Positions 8,062 through 16,059 of a stretch of DNA of 46,006 bases are shown here, piece after piece (position 1 is the stretch's first letter; every line of letters begins with the position of its first letter). The notes under the pieces are model-generated. The model was given only the letters and a program-made list of their open reading frames with translations. It did not search any database and was not told the DNA's origin. Source of the stretch: Caldifarciminota bacterium (GTDB lineage Bacteria > Hydrothermota > Hydrothermia > UBA1063 > CAJXJZ01); assembly GCA_027038175.1 (NCBI GenBank), contig JALVYB010000040.1, forward strand, positions 1-46,006. The letters run 5' to 3'. The position numbers were made by a program, and so were the translations under genes.

Positions 8062-8593
8062 CCTTTTGACACTTATAATAATTCTGGCTTTTATAGCAAG
8101 GGGTCTCCATAGAGGTTTTATAAAAGAGGTATTCTCAACAATTGGACTCTTTGGAGGCCTGTACATAGCGGTATTATACACACGAAAACTGGTATACTAT
8201 CTCACCCCATATATCCCTTCACAGCTTCTTTCTTATATCATTGCCTTTTTCATAACATTTTTGATGGTATACATCGTTATCATGCTCATAGGTGATGCTC
8301 TCGCCAAACTGATAAGAGTTCTCATGCTCGGATTTATTGACTCTTTTCTTGGTGGTGTACTCGGCTTTATTGAGGGATTTTTTATCGCAGGAGCAATACT
8401 CCTCATCGTTTACAAAGCCTTCCCCGGTGGAGTCAATACTGTAGAGTACGGCTGGATAACAGGAAAAGTTTATCACAGATTTTACAGCGTTTTCGGGAGT
8501 ACATGGGAAAAAGGCGAGAGACAACTTAAAGAAAAGATAGAAAAACTTCAGAAAACTGTACCCAACAAAGGAGAACAAAATGACCATATCTGA
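8048..8593 (+). CDS. cvpA: CvpA-family membrane protein
   Basis: 181 residues with four predicted membrane helices in the first ~125 residues. The CvpA signature is 'IARGLHRGFIKEVFSTIGLF' near the start and 'GGVLGFIEGFF' before the last helix, followed by a charged tail. CvpA proteins have been linked to colicin production and cell-envelope tolerance; the mechanism is unsettled. The start is TTG at 8048 with GGAGAGG 7 bases before it, inside the end of the phosphoesterase gene (14-base overlap). Confidence 0.8.
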   Translation: MSGLDLLTLIIILAFIARGLHRGFIKEVFSTIGLFGGLYIAVLYTRKLVYYLTPYIPSQLLSYIIAFFITFLMVYIVIMLIGDALAKLIRVLMLGFIDSFLGGVLGFIEGFFIAGAILLIVYKAFPGGVNTVEYGWITGKVYHRFYSVFGSTWEKGERQLKEKIEKLQKTVPNKGEQNDHI

Positions 8594-8978
8594 TAGGGAA
8601 CTTATAGAACTTGCGAAAAAGGCATTGCAAAATGCCTATGCTCCATACTCAAAATTCAAAGTAGGGGCAGCTGTTCTCACAAAAAACGGGAAAGTATATA
8701 CAGGATGCAACGTTGAGAATTCCTCTTACGGTCTTACCATGTGTGCAGAGCGTGTTGCAGTTTTTAAGGCTGTTTCAGAGGGAGAAAGAGAATTTACCAA
8801 AATAGCTATTGTATCCTCTGCGGGCAAAAAAACCTTCCCCTGCGGAGCATGCCGTCAGGTTTTATATGAATTCGCAGATAATATGGAAATAATCCTCGAA
8901 GAGGATGGTGAAATTTACAAAACCAGTTTAAAAGACCTTTTTCCTGAGGGGTTCAGGTTAAAAGAAGACTCCCAATAA
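8580..8978 (+). CDS. cdd: Cytidine deaminase
   Basis: 132 residues, the size of the tetrameric zinc enzymes that convert cytidine and deoxycytidine to uridine forms. The catalytic 'CAERVAVFKA' (zinc Cys and proton-shuttle Glu) and 'PCGACRQVL' (two further zinc Cys) are intact, as are 'YAPYSKFKVGAA' and 'GCNVENSSYGLT'. The ATG at 8580 follows AAAGGAG and overlaps the cvpA end by 14 bases. Last gene of the hutH-led operon; a 126-base gap follows with no clear terminator hairpin. Confidence 0.95.
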   Translation: MTISDRELIELAKKALQNAYAPYSKFKVGAAVLTKNGKVYTGCNVENSSYGLTMCAERVAVFKAVSEGEREFTKIAIVSSAGKKTFPCGACRQVLYEFADNMEIILEEDGEIYKTSLKDLFPEGFRLKEDSQ

Positions 8979-9054
8979 AAATTTACTCATTACAACGGGG
9001 AAATTATAAAGCAAAAATATTGTCATAGATTGATTTTTGGCGTCTCAACTTTTG

Positions 9055-9082
9055 GGAACCATTCCATTACATTATAATATAA
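9055..9082 (+). promoter_or_regulatory. Possible promoter region of the 9105 gene
   Basis: TATAAT at 9073-9078 has only a poor -35. However, GGAAC at 9055-9059 is followed about 16 bases later by TATAA, loosely like the ECF promoter at 18876-18904. Either or neither may be used. The remainder of 8979-9104 shows nothing else recognisable. Confidence 0.3.
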
Positions 9083-9104
9083 CTGTATAAAGGGGTATTG
9101 ATTG

Positions 9105-10142
9105 ATGAAATTTTTATCACTACTACTCATTCTAAGTGCTAATATGTCTCAAAAAATACCTGCTACTGAAATTTTACTTTCAAATGGCTTATTATTAACA
9201 GGTAAGATAGTAAGAGTGGACTCTGATTTTGTGACGATGAATACTGAGGAAGGTATACTTAAAATTCCACGGAGCGACATAGTGTCACCGAGATTAAAAA
9301 GCAATAAGATTTGCAACCAGGAAGAAATTCAGATACAAAAAATGGATGAAGTTGCCAGAGTAACACTATATAACGCGCGAAAAAAGAGCCCTATTTCTGC
9401 AATATTTTATGAACTTATAGGGGGTGGTGGTCTTTTGTATGCAGAAAAACATACACTTGGGAATCTGATGATATTTGTTGAAAATTCTCTCTTAATAGGC
9501 AGTGCTTTTGCCATTGACCATCCAGGCACTCAGAAAACAATATTGCTTGGTGTACTGGGTTTAAAAACCATTAACACATTCTGGAGTCTTTATGCTATCC
9601 ATAACTACAATACCAAAATAGCAGAGGACCTTAAGGTGAATAAAGAAATTATAAAAAGAGTAAATAAGATGAAAAAGCCTGATATTCTTGGTTTTTACAG
9701 TTCTTTTGGGGTACAAATTTGGGTAAGTGAAAAGTTACTTTTTACTCCCACTATAAGATTCGGGATATCAGGTTTAGGGGACAGGATTTACATCGAAGGA
9801 TTTTATACAACTGCCAATTACCCTTATATCTCAAGATACATAAGATTATTCCCAGGTGGTGTATCTCTGAACTACTTACCAAAACTATATCACAGTTTAT
9901 ATCTTAGATTAGGGACAGGCCTATCCTTCCTTCCATTCCGCCATGACGATTCCCTATATGCATCATACCCGCATGCCTATATATCCCACTTCCTCGGCTT
10001 TGAGTACTCACAAGGCATGCTGAATTTAGGTATTTTCAATGTATTTTCTCACGAAGTAGTCATCTGGGATAGGGAAAGGGATAGTATTCAGGACCACATA
10101 ATCCTGAACTGTTCTATAGATATAAACACATTAAAAAGATAA
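9105..10142 (+). CDS. Secreted protein of unknown function, possible outer-membrane barrel
   Basis: 345 residues from ATG 9105 (AAGGGG lies 9 bases upstream; a TTG one codon earlier is also possible). The N-terminus MKFLSLLLILSANMSQKI looks like a signal peptide. A short beta domain follows ('LLSNGLLLTGKIVRVDSDFV', 'LKIPRSDIV') like the small Sm-like/DUF repeats that often open secreted proteins in this lineage. Next comes a hydrophobic middle with two membrane-like stretches (about 100-160), then a C-terminal half rich in alternating aromatic and small residues ending in a beta strand. I do not recognise a family. It stands alone between cdd and rbfA. Confidence 0.65.
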   Translation: MKFLSLLLILSANMSQKIPATEILLSNGLLLTGKIVRVDSDFVTMNTEEGILKIPRSDIVSPRLKSNKICNQEEIQIQKMDEVARVTLYNARKKSPISAIFYELIGGGGLLYAEKHTLGNLMIFVENSLLIGSAFAIDHPGTQKTILLGVLGLKTINTFWSLYAIHNYNTKIAEDLKVNKEIIKRVNKMKKPDILGFYSSFGVQIWVSEKLLFTPTIRFGISGLGDRIYIEGFYTTANYPYISRYIRLFPGGVSLNYLPKLYHSLYLRLGTGLSFLPFRHDDSLYASYPHAYISHFLGFEYSQGMLNLGIFNVFSHEVVIWDRERDSIQDHIILNCSIDINTLKR

Positions 10143-10164
10143 GGAAGATTAAAAATCATTGCAA

Positions 10165-10194
10165 TTTTCAAAGACGCCTTACATCTTTTATAAT
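10165..10194 (+). promoter_or_regulatory. Promoter of rbfA-truB-ribF, near-leaderless
   Basis: TTTTCA (10165-10170), 18-base spacer, TATAAT (10189-10194). The box ends 9 bases before the rbfA ATG, predicting a leader of about 2-3 bases. Confidence 0.55.
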
Positions 10195-10203
10195 TTTAAA
10201 ACT

Positions 10204-10509
10204 ATGAAACCATATGCAAGATCAGAGAGGCTTGGTAGTCTCATACAGGAGATAGTGTCTGAAATCCTTGAGTTTGAGATAAAGGATAAAAGGCTGAAAA
10301 GGGTAAGCATTGTTCGTGTTGAAGTTGCACAGGACCTATCAAAGGCAAAAATATTCTTTGATGCAGGGGAAAACTATGAAATAGCAGAAGAGGCTTTTGG
10401 AAAAGCAAAAGGATTTATTCGCTCAAGGCTCGCAAAACAACTTGAAATAAGATATGTACCTGAACTTTTCTTTTACCCGGTTGAGATATGGAAGGATTTT
10501 ACAACATAG
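10204..10509 (+). CDS. rbfA: Ribosome-binding factor A
   Basis: 101 residues from ATG 10204. This start matches the family N-terminus (MKPYARSERLGSLIQEIVSE), whereas the longer reading from 10159 crosses the promoter. The KH-like core is clear: 'EIKDKRLKRVSIVRVEVAQD', then 'LSKAKIFFDAG', 'IRSRLAKQLEIRYVPELFF'. RbfA matures the 5' end of 16S rRNA and is needed for growth in the cold. It overlaps truB by 22 bases. Confidence 0.93.
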   Translation: MKPYARSERLGSLIQEIVSEILEFEIKDKRLKRVSIVRVEVAQDLSKAKIFFDAGENYEIAEEAFGKAKGFIRSRLAKQLEIRYVPELFFYPVEIWKDFTT

Positions 10510-11369
10510 ATAAACCTGCAGGTATCTCCTCTTACGACGTAATAAGACACCTTAAAAAGTTTATTAAGTCGAGGAAAATAGGACATTCTGGTAATCTTGA
10601 CCCCGGAGCCACGGGGGTGCTTGTTATAGGCGTAGGGAGAGCCACCAGATTACTTGAATATATAACTGACCTCGAAAAGGAATACACAGGCACCATTAAA
10701 CTGGGCATTCTCACAGACACGCTTGATACAGATGGTGAGATTCTTATGAGGAAAGAAGTTCCAGAGATATCCGAAGATAAAGTAAAAGAGGTTTTTAAGC
10801 ATTTTACCGGTGAAATAGAGCAGACACCGCCCGCATACTCTGCTATAAGAATCAAAGGAAAAAGGCTTTATGAACTTGCAAGAGAAGGGGTAATGGTCAC
10901 CCCCAAGAAGCGAAAAGTCAAAATTTACAAACTTGAGTTACTCAGTTTTAAAGGTGATAGGATAGAATTCAGTGCCGTTGTTTCAAGGGGCACCTATCTC
11001 AGGTCTCTTGCACGTGATATAGCCGAAGAACTGGGCACTTTTGGAATAATTGAACGCCTAAGAAGAATCAGAATAGGAACTTTTAAAGTGGCAGAATCTG
11101 TAAAACTGGATGACATCAAACTTGACAATTATCTCAAGTTCCTTATTCCCATCAAAGAGGGACTCTCCTTTTTCCCTGCTGTTTATCTTTCTGAACGAGC
11201 AGCAGAGCACTTCAGACAGGGGAATATGGTATCAAAAGCAGGTATTTTGCGAAAGGATACTGAGGCATCTGCATTCTCCTACGTCAGGGTATTTGACAAT
11301 CTCGGTAATTTCATTGGTGTGGGGTTCCTCAAATGGGAAGGAATAATTCCAAGAAAGGTGCTTCCCTGA
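10488..11369 (+). CDS. truB: tRNA pseudouridine-55 synthase
   Basis: 293 residues. TruB converts U55 of the T-loop of tRNAs to pseudouridine. The N-terminal 'GFYNIDKPAGISSYDVI', the catalytic segment 'GHSGNLDPGATGVLVIGVG' (the Asp of LDP is the catalytic residue), 'YTGTIKLG', 'TPPAYSAIRIKGKRLYELAR' and 'RGTYLRSLARDI' are all present. The usual GTLDP reads GNLDP here. A C-terminal extension of about 80 residues fits the TruB C-terminal/PUA-like part. The start lies inside rbfA. Confidence 0.94.
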   Translation: MEGFYNIDKPAGISSYDVIRHLKKFIKSRKIGHSGNLDPGATGVLVIGVGRATRLLEYITDLEKEYTGTIKLGILTDTLDTDGEILMRKEVPEISEDKVKEVFKHFTGEIEQTPPAYSAIRIKGKRLYELAREGVMVTPKKRKVKIYKLELLSFKGDRIEFSAVVSRGTYLRSLARDIAEELGTFGIIERLRRIRIGTFKVAESVKLDDIKLDNYLKFLIPIKEGLSFFPAVYLSERAAEHFRQGNMVSKAGILRKDTEASAFSYVRVFDNLGNFIGVGFLKWEGIIPRKVLP

Positions 11370-12250
11370 AAACAGCTATTACCATTGGTAACTTTGACGG
11401 GGTTCATACAGGCCATAAATGGCTTCTTGAGCAGCTCAGAAAAATAGCAGACACTTACAATCTTGAACCAATGGTTCTCAGTTTCTTTGGCCATCCTAAA
11501 GCATTTAAAGAAGCCCCGCCTGTGAAATACCTTTTAACAACACCAAAAGAACGTGCAAACATTATTCGTTCTCTTGGGATAGAAAGGATTGAATTTCTAA
11601 AACTGGACAGACAGACCATGGCAATGAGCCCTTATGAATTCATTAAAGATGTTCTCAAAAAGCAATTTAACATGTCTATTCTCTTCATGGGGTTTAATCA
11701 TCATTTCGGCAGGAACAGGGAAGGTACACCGGAAAAGGTGGCCTCACTGGTAAAAGACCTTGAATTTACACTCATAGTTGCACCTCCGTACAAAGTAAAC
11801 GGTAATATTGTGAGTTCAACCCTTATTCGAAACTTACTACGAGATGGCAAGGTCAAAGAGGCATCTCGGTATCTTGGAAGACCGTATAAGATATGTGGAA
11901 AAATTGTACGTGGAAGAAAGATGGCTGGAGAATTGCTGGGGCTCCGTACCGCCAATGTAGAATTATCTCCCCTTAAACTCATTCCAAAAGATGGTATCTA
12001 CGCAGCATGGGTATACATTAAAGGGAAAAGATTTATGGGGGCTCTTTACATAGGAGATAACCCAACTTTGAAAAATGAATTCAGTTTTGAAGTCCATATT
12101 CTTGACTTTAACAGTGAAATCTACGGAGAGGTAATTTGTATTGATTTTATTGAAAGGGTGCGTGACAACAGAAAATTCGCTGATATTAATACCTTAAGGC
12201 AAAACATTTTTGAGGATATACAAAAGATAAGAGCATTACTCTCTAAATAA
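11333..12250 (+). CDS. ribF: Bifunctional riboflavin kinase / FAD synthetase
   Basis: 305 residues, normal for RibF, which phosphorylates riboflavin to FMN and adenylates it to FAD. The FAD synthetase half shows 'TIGNFDGVHTGHKWLL' and 'VSSTLIRNLLRDGKV'. The kinase half shows 'GRKMAGELLGLRTANVEL' (usual FPTAN, here LRTAN), 'GALYIGDNPTL' and 'FEVHILDFNSEIYGE' with the catalytic Glu. It starts 37 bases inside truB; the ATG has no clear ribosome site and the conserved part begins ~12 residues in, so the exact start is uncertain. Its stop overlaps coaX from the other strand by 8 bases. Confidence 0.92.
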   Translation: MGRNNSKKGASLKTAITIGNFDGVHTGHKWLLEQLRKIADTYNLEPMVLSFFGHPKAFKEAPPVKYLLTTPKERANIIRSLGIERIEFLKLDRQTMAMSPYEFIKDVLKKQFNMSILFMGFNHHFGRNREGTPEKVASLVKDLEFTLIVAPPYKVNGNIVSSTLIRNLLRDGKVKEASRYLGRPYKICGKIVRGRKMAGELLGLRTANVELSPLKLIPKDGIYAAWVYIKGKRFMGALYIGDNPTLKNEFSFEVHILDFNSEIYGEVICIDFIERVRDNRKFADINTLRQNIFEDIQKIRALLSK

Positions 12251-12857
12251 GTCCATTCACAAAGGCATAATAGGCACCGTATAATACTGCATTGTTTACG
12301 ATAACACCTCTTCCAATAAGCTCTTTCAAAGTTTCAGCATCTCCCCCTGTAAGTAGAATCTCTCCTTCTTTCTTTATAAAACACTCCACTCCACATGAAA
12401 ACACCTTGTAAATCCCATTATACAGTGCCTCCTCCGGTCTTCTGGGAAATTCCCCTTTTAATTTTTGAGGAGAAAGTCCCTTTAAATTGTACCCTTTCTT
12501 TAGAGTATCTTTGAGGATACCCATCCCAGGAGACGTTAACAATGGATAAAGCCTCTTCCCATCAAAATAATCCATTGTTATGAATGTCCCTGCATCTATG
12601 AGATAGGAAGGATAAATACCTTCATAAAAAGCGAAAGAGGCAAAAGCAATCCTATCTACCCCAGCACGCAAAGGGTCTATGTAGTTTACGCGAAATGGGA
12701 ACCTCTCAGTATACTTAAACTCAATAACCTGCTCACACTTTTTTCGCACATCGTGCTCCTTATCCGGATTAACAGAAACAATTACACATTTATTATCCCC
12801 ATCATCTATAGTGAGGCTACGAATACTGGTATTTCCAATAGAATATATCCAGGTCAT
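12243..12857 (-). CDS. coaX: Type III pantothenate kinase-like protein, divergent
   Basis: 204 residues, short for CoaX (about 250-260). CoaX makes 4'-phosphopantothenate, the first step to coenzyme A. 'AGVDRIAFASFAF' (residues 65-77), 'LIDAGTFITMDYF' (86-98) and 'SPGMGI' match the ASKHA-fold signature. The N-terminal motif normally DxGNT reads SIGNT at residues 6-10, so the first phosphate/metal-binding Asp is a Ser. It may be an active divergent kinase, a weak one, or a relative with another role. The start overlaps the upstream stop (TGATG). Confidence 0.75.
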   Translation of the reverse strand: MTWIYSIGNTSIRSLTIDDGDNKCVIVSVNPDKEHDVRKKCEQVIEFKYTERFPFRVNYIDPLRAGVDRIAFASFAFYEGIYPSYLIDAGTFITMDYFDGKRLYPLLTSPGMGILKDTLKKGYNLKGLSPQKLKGEFPRRPEEALYNGIYKVFSCGVECFIKKEGEILLTGGDAETLKELIGRGVIVNNAVLYGAYYAFVNGLI

Positions 12858-13291
12858 CAGTACATCGCTTTAAGTGTATCAAGGTATGGAAATATTTTTT
12901 TATAATCTGCACCTATCACAACCGAGACATCTATAATGTGGTCCGGGTCTATTTCTATTGTTTTATACTTTATACCATACCACTTTGCAACATGAGAGGA
13001 ATACCTCATTGAGGAATCTCTTCTTTCCACCACCACGGTCTTTTCAAGTTTGGTCTTAGAATTACCGTATATTAGTACATCGAAACTGTCCCTTCTCATC
13101 ACATAGGTAAGTCTTCTTGCAAGATCCGGGACATCTGTTCCATTTAACACCTCAACCCTTATCTTTTTATTGAGAGTATACTTGAGTTTCTCTCTTTTTC
13201 TTTTTTTGATTCCCTTGTATGAAGAAACACCAAGCACCAAAAAGAACAAAGAGGCGAGTATTACAAACAGTATGAGAAGTCTTCTCTTCAT
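12857..13291 (-). CDS. LytR_C-domain membrane-anchored protein
   Basis: 144 residues: an N-terminal membrane anchor (about 4-25), a basic linker, then a LytR/CpsA C-terminal domain. The latter shows 'IRVEVLNGTDVPDLARRLTY', 'YGNSKTKLEKTVVVERRDSS' and a final 'VSVVIGADYKKIFPYL'. This domain often stands alone in bacteria outside the Firmicutes and probably sits on the outer face of the inner membrane; its ligand is not known. It follows the SbcC-like gene by 41 bases. A TAAAAT box 9 bases before the ATG may give it its own near-leaderless transcript. Confidence 0.8.
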   Translation of the reverse strand: MKRRLLILFVILASLFFLVLGVSSYKGIKKRKREKLKYTLNKKIRVEVLNGTDVPDLARRLTYVMRRDSFDVLIYGNSKTKLEKTVVVERRDSSMRYSSHVAKWYGIKYKTIEIDPDHIIDVSVVIGADYKKIFPYLDTLKAMY

Positions 13292-13332
13292 AGCCCTTAA
13301 ATTTTATAACCTGGAAAACGTATATAAAAAGC

Positions 13333-16059
13333 CTATGCTTTAGCACTCATCAGAATAATCTGCCATCCATCCCTGGATAATTTCTTCAACACCTCCATCC
13401 CTACCTTTTTCCTCTCTTCATCGTAATAAGCAAAAGGTTCATCAAGAAGTAAAAAAGCCTTTTTCTCTCCTAAAAATAGAGAAATAAGAGCAAGACGAAT
13501 TGAAAAAAGTAATTGAGTTTTAGTCCCGTCGGATAAATCTTCAAAATCAAAACTTACACCATCGTGCCTCTTTGCCTGCCAGTTTTTCCCGAAATTATCC
13601 GTGAATATACTGCCCATACTGAACTCCACCCATTTATAATTATCACCCGTTATTCTTGAAAAAATCTCCTGGGCTCTTTTCTCTATTTCAATCACATACT
13701 GCTTTTCTATCCTTTCTCCCAGTGTCCACAGTACATATTTTACCTCACGCAAAAACTCTTCCATTCTATTAAAGGTCTCTATTTTCCGTTCAAGTTCAAG
13801 GAGTCTCGCTCTTTTTTCATCAATGTTATCTGTAAAAGAAACATTCTCAAGATAACCTCTTAAGAGAGATACCTTCTGAGATATGTTTATTTTATCCTGA
13901 ATTTTCTTATCCATCTCCTCTTTTAAATTCTTTTTTTCCTCTTGAATCTCTTCATAACTTTTCATAACATAATTTTTTACAAACCCAAATGGGAGTTCAT
14001 CTACAAGTTCTTCATATTTTTCAAGTTTTTGAGCTTCTTTTGTGAGTTCATCTACTTTCTCCACCAAATTTCCAAGTTCTGCCCTTTTCTCTCCTTCCTC
14101 TTTTAAAAGTTCCGCTATCACCCTTCTTACGTCTTGAAGGTCCTTCTGTAGAGATACAACCTCCTTTTCAAGGGGCTCTTTCCCTTTCAAAAGCGTTTGT
14201 ATATCATTTACCTCCTTCTCGTAACTCGAAAGACGTGATTTTAGGGTGTCTTCATCAACCTCATCAAGCCACTTGAGGAGTTTTTCCTTTTCTTTCCTGT
14301 TTAACTCTAAAAAGGTCTTTTCTTTAAGGAGTGTTTCACTTTCCATTTTTATCTCACTCTCCAGCATCTGAATTTCATGTTCCAGCCTACTTATACTCTC
14401 TTTTTGCCTCTTGTTTCTTTCAATCTCCAATTTAATTTCTTTAATCTTTTTCTCAAGTTTTTTTCTTTCTTCCAGCAGTTTTTCGGCATCCATTACCCTG
14501 AGTTTTTTCTCATATTCCTCTATTTTCTCATAGAGTGCAATAATCTCCTGAAGATCCATTAAATTATCAAAAGACCTCAGGTAGGGTAAAAGGCTTTGCT
14601 CAAGGTCTGCAAGTTCAAAGGTTGTATAAACAGTAGCATAGAACCCATCATGCTCTATATCAAGTTTCCCTTCAAACTCCATTCTCTTGCCCTCATCAAG
14701 GACCATACCATTAAACCTACCACTTCCCCTTTTTACTTCCAAAATCCCCTTAGCACTCTCTTTCAACCTATTATAAGTCCTCCACTTAATTTCAGCATCT
14801 TTAAGGTCTTTTAGGGTATACTTTGAATAGGGTCTTACCTTTTCTTTTATATCACCCAATTTTTCTTCAATTGAGCGTGCCTCATCAAGCCCCTGCTGCA
14901 CTTCTTTATACCTTTCTTCAACTTCTACAAGCAACCTGTCTGTTGCATCAGCATACTCATCTTTTAGTCTGGATAATTCTTTTACAACCTCACTTCTCTT
15001 TTCGTTAAGATATTTGATTTTTTCCTCAAAGTCGTTTATCTTTTTCTCCCTCTTGCTAATCTCTCTATCTAAACTCTCTGCCCTGAGTCTATTGTCCCTG
15101 ATTTCCTCTTGTTTTTTCTTTATTTCGTTAATGATTACTCCAATCTCTTTGAGCCGTTTTTCTGCACTTCTTGTTCTCTCAAGATTTTGCCTTTTCTCAT
15201 CCAGTTTTCCCTCCATATCTCTCTCTATTTTTCTGTACCTCTTAATATCCTTCTCAATCTCTTCAATCCGCTTCTTTAGAGTTCCCCTCTTTTTCGTCAA
15301 ATTATCAATTTGTTCTTTCAACTCTTTTCTCTTTATTTCATTACCCAGTATTTCCAGAAATTCAATTTTCCTGCGAATGTCTTCAAGTGACCTTTCTACA
15401 CTTTCAAGTTTTTTTGTCAGGTCTTCTAATTCCCTGGATTTTTCAAGTCTTTCTCTGTATTTTTCAGCGAGATTGGCTATATATTGTCTGAGTTCAGCAT
15501 ACTCCTTGACAAGTTCTGCATATTCTTTTCCAAAACTTGTTTCCCTGAAACCGCCCTTTTCTTTCAATATCTTATCCAGAACCGATTTAAGTGCATTGAT
15601 ATTTTCTACGTTAAAAATACCCTCAGTAAACTTTCTAAACTCCCTGCTTCTTGTATCTATGTCAAGGTCCCTTTCTCTTAAGACCAGCAGGTTACTTACA
15701 ATGTAAGAAAAAAACGGGTATCCATGTTTTCTGAAAAACCTCAGGACAGATTCTTTACTGTCAAGGTGTACTCCACTCCCTTTAAGAGTTACTGTATTAC
15801 TCTGGGCATTTATACTCAACCTATATCCTTTTTTTCCAACGGTGATATCCAGAGAAATTACAGGATTTTCGTTGACTCCTTTTGTCCTTTTCTCTTTTAT
15901 CCTATCAGGAGATAGTGAAAAAGCATCAGAAATAGCCTCAATTATCGTGCTTTTACCAAACTCATTGGGTTTTCTAATCTCTGTAAAATCATCAAACGTG
16001 AAGGTGCTATCCTTATGAATTTTGTAATTTAATAATTTAAGCCTCTGAATCTTTATCAT
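13333..16059 (-). CDS. SbcC/Rad50/YhaN-like coiled-coil ATPase without zinc hook
   Basis: 908 residues. The N-terminal ATPase half has a P-loop at residues 30-37 reading KPNEFGKS, so the usual first Gly is Lys. Two long coiled coils (about 170-405 and 500-800) flank a ~80-residue non-coiled insert (about 410-490). The C-terminal half has the ABC signature LSDGT (842-846) and Walker B 'FLLLDEP' (Asp873, Glu874). There is no cysteine in the whole protein, hence no CxxC zinc hook. This fits the YhaN branch more than classic SbcC. Partner of the upstream nuclease, with overlapping stop and start (ATGA). Expected role: DNA-end processing in repair. Confidence 0.85.
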   Translation of the reverse strand: MIKIQRLKLLNYKIHKDSTFTFDDFTEIRKPNEFGKSTIIEAISDAFSLSPDRIKEKRTKGVNENPVISLDITVGKKGYRLSINAQSNTVTLKGSGVHLDSKESVLRFFRKHGYPFFSYIVSNLLVLRERDLDIDTRSREFRKFTEGIFNVENINALKSVLDKILKEKGGFRETSFGKEYAELVKEYAELRQYIANLAEKYRERLEKSRELEDLTKKLESVERSLEDIRRKIEFLEILGNEIKRKELKEQIDNLTKKRGTLKKRIEEIEKDIKRYRKIERDMEGKLDEKRQNLERTRSAEKRLKEIGVIINEIKKKQEEIRDNRLRAESLDREISKREKKINDFEEKIKYLNEKRSEVVKELSRLKDEYADATDRLLVEVEERYKEVQQGLDEARSIEEKLGDIKEKVRPYSKYTLKDLKDAEIKWRTYNRLKESAKGILEVKRGSGRFNGMVLDEGKRMEFEGKLDIEHDGFYATVYTTFELADLEQSLLPYLRSFDNLMDLQEIIALYEKIEEYEKKLRVMDAEKLLEERKKLEKKIKEIKLEIERNKRQKESISRLEHEIQMLESEIKMESETLLKEKTFLELNRKEKEKLLKWLDEVDEDTLKSRLSSYEKEVNDIQTLLKGKEPLEKEVVSLQKDLQDVRRVIAELLKEEGEKRAELGNLVEKVDELTKEAQKLEKYEELVDELPFGFVKNYVMKSYEEIQEEKKNLKEEMDKKIQDKINISQKVSLLRGYLENVSFTDNIDEKRARLLELERKIETFNRMEEFLREVKYVLWTLGERIEKQYVIEIEKRAQEIFSRITGDNYKWVEFSMGSIFTDNFGKNWQAKRHDGVSFDFEDLSDGTKTQLLFSIRLALISLFLGEKKAFLLLDEPFAYYDEERKKVGMEVLKKLSRDGWQIILMSAKA

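Noticed and set aside
8611-8630. Small palindrome GGCATT-GCAA-AATGCC in cdd
   Set aside because: Lies within well-conserved coding sequence at the start of cdd, with no T-run or promoter nearby; probably chance.
9105-10142. Secreted protein considered as an ECF regulon gene with a clear promoter
   Set aside because: GGAAC is present but the -10 does not match the TCTAA of the self-promoter; kept only as a low-confidence site.
15014-15706. 230-residue plus-strand reading frame inside the SbcC-like gene
   Set aside because: Ser/Leu/Phe-rich antisense shadow of Glu/Lys-rich coiled-coil codons; no start site or family signature.
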